From Granulicatella adiacens (GTDB lineage Bacteria > Bacillota > Bacilli > Lactobacillales > Aerococcaceae): a stretch of 42,093 nt of DNA. Position numbers and translations under genes: made by a program. Under the pieces are notes generated by a model. It was not told the DNA's origin, did not search any database, and saw only the letters and a list, made by a program, of their open reading frames with translations. The stretch spans positions 1 through 42,093 of the forward strand of contig JAGZLX010000007.1 in assembly GCA_018364485.1 (NCBI GenBank). The letters are read 5' to 3'. Positions 39,862-42,093 of the stretch are shown piece after piece (the first letter of the stretch is position 1; each line of letters opens with the position of its first letter).

Positions 39862-41490
39862 ATGGAAAAACATTGGTGGCAAGAAGTTGTCGTTTATCAA
39901 ATTTATCCACGTAGTTTTAAGGATTCAAACGGAGATGGGATTGGCGATTTAAGAGGGATTATCGAGAAGCTCGATTATTTACACACGCTGGGAATTGGAG
40001 CGATTTGGCTCTCTCCAGTATACAAGTCGCCAAATGATGATAATGGCTATGATATCTCGGACTATGAAGATATCATGGACGAGTTCGGAACGATGGCAGA
40101 TATGGAAGAATTGATTGCCGAAGCCGATAAACGCGAGATTAAAATTGTGATGGACCTTGTCGTGAACCATACGTCTGATGAACATCATTGGTTTATCGAG
40201 TCAAGAAAAGGAAAAGACAATCCGTACCGTGATTACTATGTGTGGGCGGACCCTGCTGAAGATGGCGGAGCACCCACAGATTTACAGTCAGTATTTTTGG
40301 GTAGTGCATGGAAATACGATGAAGCCAGTGGTCAATATTTCTTGCATTTATTTAGTCAAAGACAACCTGATTTGAACTGGGAAAATGAAAAAGTGCGTCA
40401 TGAAGTTTATGACATGATGAATTTCTGGATTGACAAGGGTGTTGGCGGATTCCGTATGGACGTAATTGATTTAATTGGGAAAATTCCATTAGAAGGGATT
40501 ACTTCAAACGGACCAAAATTGCATGAATATTTACAAGAAATGAATAAGGCGACCTTCGGAGATAAAGATTTATTGACGGTTGGGGAAACATGGGGAGCGA
40601 CACCAGAAATCGCGAAACTCTATTCAAACCCAGAACGTCATGAATTATCGATGGTCTTCCAATTTGAACATTCACTCTTAGACAATGAACCGGGAAAAGA
40701 AAAATGGGACCTAAAACCGCTCGATGTGACGGAGTTAAAAGCCGTTCTCTCGAAATGGCAAACAGAACTTGGCGAGGAAGGTTGGAATTCACTGTTCTGG
40801 AATAACCATGATTTGCCAAGAATCGTGTCACGCTGGGGAAATGATAAGGAATATCGAGTACGCAGTGCTAAGGCATTCGCCATTTTATTACATATGATGA
40901 AAGGAACGCCTTATATTTACCAAGGGGAAGAACTTGGATTGACGAATACGCCAGTCTCTAGCATAGAAGAGTTGGATGATATCGAGTCCATCAATATGTA
41001 TCATGATCGCGTCTCAAGAGGATTTAGTGTCGAGTCGATTATGGAGTCTCTAAATGCAAAGGGGAGAGACAATGCGCGTAGACCAATTCCGTGGACTGCC
41101 GAAGCCAATGGGGGATTTACGACGGGGACACCTTGGTTAGCTCTCAATCCAAATTACAAAGAGATTAACGTAGAGGCGGAACTCCAAAATCCAGACTCTG
41201 TATTCCATACGTATCGAAAACTCATTCAACTTAGAAAAGATCATCCAATCGTGGTTTGGGGTGATTATGAGTTACTTGAGACTCATTCTAATGTGTTCGC
41301 ATATTATCGCACGCTTGGGGAAGAAAGATGGTTGACGGTTGTGAATTTATCTGATTTTGAGGAAGAAATCTCTGTAGATGCCCGATTTAATAAGGTTTTG
41401 GTGACTAATACAGAAGATGAGATTACAGATTTACACGCTTACAAACTTTCTCCATGGCAAGCCTTTGTAGTGGAATTGTCTGGCAATTGA
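39862..41490 (+). CDS. dexB: Glucan 1,6-alpha-glucosidase (GH13, DexB-like)
   Basis: The 542-residue cytoplasmic enzyme closely follows streptococcal DexB in order and motifs. GH13 regions: MDLVVNHTSDEH, GGFRMDVID (nucleophile Asp200), TVGETWG (acid/base Glu242) and WNNHDLPR (transition-state Asp317). It removes glucose from the non-reducing ends of alpha-1,6 glucans and isomaltosaccharides. Oligo-1,6-glucosidase or trehalose-6-phosphate hydrolase are close alternatives; the near match of YSNPERHELSMVFQFEH to DexB favours the call. No transporter genes adjoin, so its sugar comes through systems elsewhere. No signal peptide. Confidence 0.92.
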   Translation: MEKHWWQEVVVYQIYPRSFKDSNGDGIGDLRGIIEKLDYLHTLGIGAIWLSPVYKSPNDDNGYDISDYEDIMDEFGTMADMEELIAEADKREIKIVMDLVVNHTSDEHHWFIESRKGKDNPYRDYYVWADPAEDGGAPTDLQSVFLGSAWKYDEASGQYFLHLFSQRQPDLNWENEKVRHEVYDMMNFWIDKGVGGFRMDVIDLIGKIPLEGITSNGPKLHEYLQEMNKATFGDKDLLTVGETWGATPEIAKLYSNPERHELSMVFQFEHSLLDNEPGKEKWDLKPLDVTELKAVLSKWQTELGEEGWNSLFWNNHDLPRIVSRWGNDKEYRVRSAKAFAILLHMMKGTPYIYQGEELGLTNTPVSSIEELDDIESINMYHDRVSRGFSVESIMESLNAKGRDNARRPIPWTAEANGGFTTGTPWLALNPNYKEINVEAELQNPDSVFHTYRKLIQLRKDHPIVVWGDYELLETHSNVFAYYRTLGEERWLTVVNLSDFEEEISVDARFNKVLVTNTEDEITDLHAYKLSPWQAFVVELSGN

Positions 41491-41537
41491 AACAATTTTC
41501 ATATATAATGTAAGTGCATAAAAATAGGCAGAATAAA

Positions 41538-41657
41538 TTGTGAAATTTTTGTTAATAACTTTTCACAAACAAAGTTGCTAGATACTGTTGCAATAATAAT
41601 TAAATTTGTGATAATATATATTTTTCATTCTACAAATGTGAAAAAATATGGTATAAT
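41538..41657 (+). promoter_or_regulatory. Repeated TTGTGA-type boxes and promoter before the last gene
   Basis: TTGTGAAA (41538-41545) faces TTTCACAA (41561-41568); further TTTGTGATAA and AATGTGAAAA motifs follow up to 41641. The promoter is TG-G-TATAAT (-10 at 41652-41657) with a fair -35, TCTACA (41629-41634), 17 bp before. The boxes suggest a regulator, unidentified. Confidence 0.5.
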
Positions 41658-41694
41658 AGTTTGAATAAAAATAAAAGGAGAAAGGGGATGGACG

Positions 41695-42093
41695 ATGAAA
41701 GCATTTTTAGTGAAAATACAAGAAGGTTTTAAATCATTAGGTTTAGCGAGTCAATTGGGAATTACGTTAGGCCTATCTTTAGCGATGCTAGCAGGTGTTT
41801 ATGGTATTTCACAAGCGATGAGTCCGATGCAAAAAGTGACTCAAGTCGTAGAAGTACAAACAAGTGCGCCAACAAATTCGTCAACTCCTTCAAGTAGTGC
41901 TGAAAAGAAAGCAGTCGCCGAAAAAAAGCAAGAGACAACTCAAGCTCCAACTACAGAAGCAGTAACCACAGAAAAACAAGTGGTCACTGAAGAAAAGAAC
42001 ACAAGAGAAGTTCAAGGAAATGTTGCTCAGGCAACTCCAAGCCAAGAACGCAGAAGAGAAGAGTCAGAAAATGGTCCTCAGACAAGAGAAGCA
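41695..42093 (+). CDS. Membrane-anchored low-complexity protein, 3' end beyond the window
   Basis: ATG 41695 lies about 7 nt after AAAGGGG, itself after AAAGGAG. The frame stays open for 133 codons to the edge. It starts MKAFLVKIQEGFKSLGLASQ, then one hydrophobic helix (about 20-41). The rest is Thr/Gln/Glu-rich and disordered (TTQAPTTEAVTTEKQVVTEE), outside the membrane. This is a typical layout of a surface or cell-wall-binding protein whose folded domain, lying beyond the window, would decide its function. An ATG at 41688 in another frame ends after 14 codons. Confidence 0.7.
   Translation, partial: MKAFLVKIQEGFKSLGLASQLGITLGLSLAMLAGVYGISQAMSPMQKVTQVVEVQTSAPTNSSTPSSSAEKKAVAEKKQETTQAPTTEAVTTEKQVVTEEKNTREVQGNVAQATPSQERRREESENGPQTREA

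Noticed and set aside
41688..41732. 14-codon frame starting at ATG 41688
   Set aside because: ATG 41695 in another frame is better spaced and stays open to the edge.
1..42093. Prophage or integrative element
   Set aside because: No integrase, transposase, portal or conjugation gene was found; the accessory genes are scattered.

Overview
The window looks like chromosomal DNA of a low-GC Gram-positive coccus of the Lactobacillales. The genus is an inference; the gene set (YSIRK/LPXTG surface protein, malolactic locus mleR-mleA-mleP, dexB-type glucosidase, NiaR/NiaX, LrgAB, strong AGGAGG ribosome sites) fits Granulicatella and its relatives in the Carnobacteriaceae or the streptococci. No rRNA, tRNA, CRISPR array, insertion sequence or prophage was seen. 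Housekeeping genes (mntH, glmU, prs, dusB, lysS) are interspersed with accessory blocks.

Layout. 1-500: 3' part of a Nudix gene and a terminator. 500-5850: AT-rich accessory block holding an XRE regulator with a membrane partner, a membrane/TPR-like protein, and a tight three-gene operon: an HNH-like nuclease fused to membrane segments, a tail-anchored coiled-coil protein, and a CbbX/SpoVK-type AAA+ ATPase. Near-identical hairpin terminators bound the block. I do not recognise the operon as a described system; it is the best candidate for a new, possibly antiphage, module. 5850-8215 (minus): GT2-GtrA fusion, phosphodiester glycosidase and a small membrane protein with overlapping ends. 8378-10410: a membrane-anchored MerR regulator with a 19-bp-spacer promoter, a YhfC-type intramembrane protease and a small membrane protein, suggesting regulated proteolysis of the regulator. 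10445-11930: mntH. 12041-15531: a DUF4300-like lipoprotein, an Abi_2/HEPN abortive-infection gene, a small conserved-looking protein, a rhodanese and an acetyltransferase. 15585-19289 (minus): five tandem paralogous lipoproteins. 19490-25349: a second Nudix gene and a 1,700-residue cell-wall-anchored GH84 enzyme.

25474-31785: a 49-residue small protein, niaR-niaX with palindromic operators, a class II Fic protein, and the malolactic locus, whose 422-bp intergenic region carries two dyads, a leader ORF and a terminator/antiterminator-like fold. 31919-38350: glmU, prs, three small membrane proteins, a structured intergenic hairpin, dusB and lysS. 38408-39701: a nested palindrome and an attenuator-like leader ahead of lrgA-lrgB. 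39862-41490: dexB. From 41695 an N-terminally anchored, low-complexity protein runs off the right edge.

Functional threads: carbohydrate use and pH homeostasis (dexB, malolactic fermentation), surface and host-glycan interaction (GH84, lipoproteins, cell-envelope glycosylation), metal and vitamin uptake (mntH, niaX), and at least two candidate antiphage loci (the HNH/AAA+ operon and Abi_2). Functions are read from motifs and family resemblance; no database search was run.
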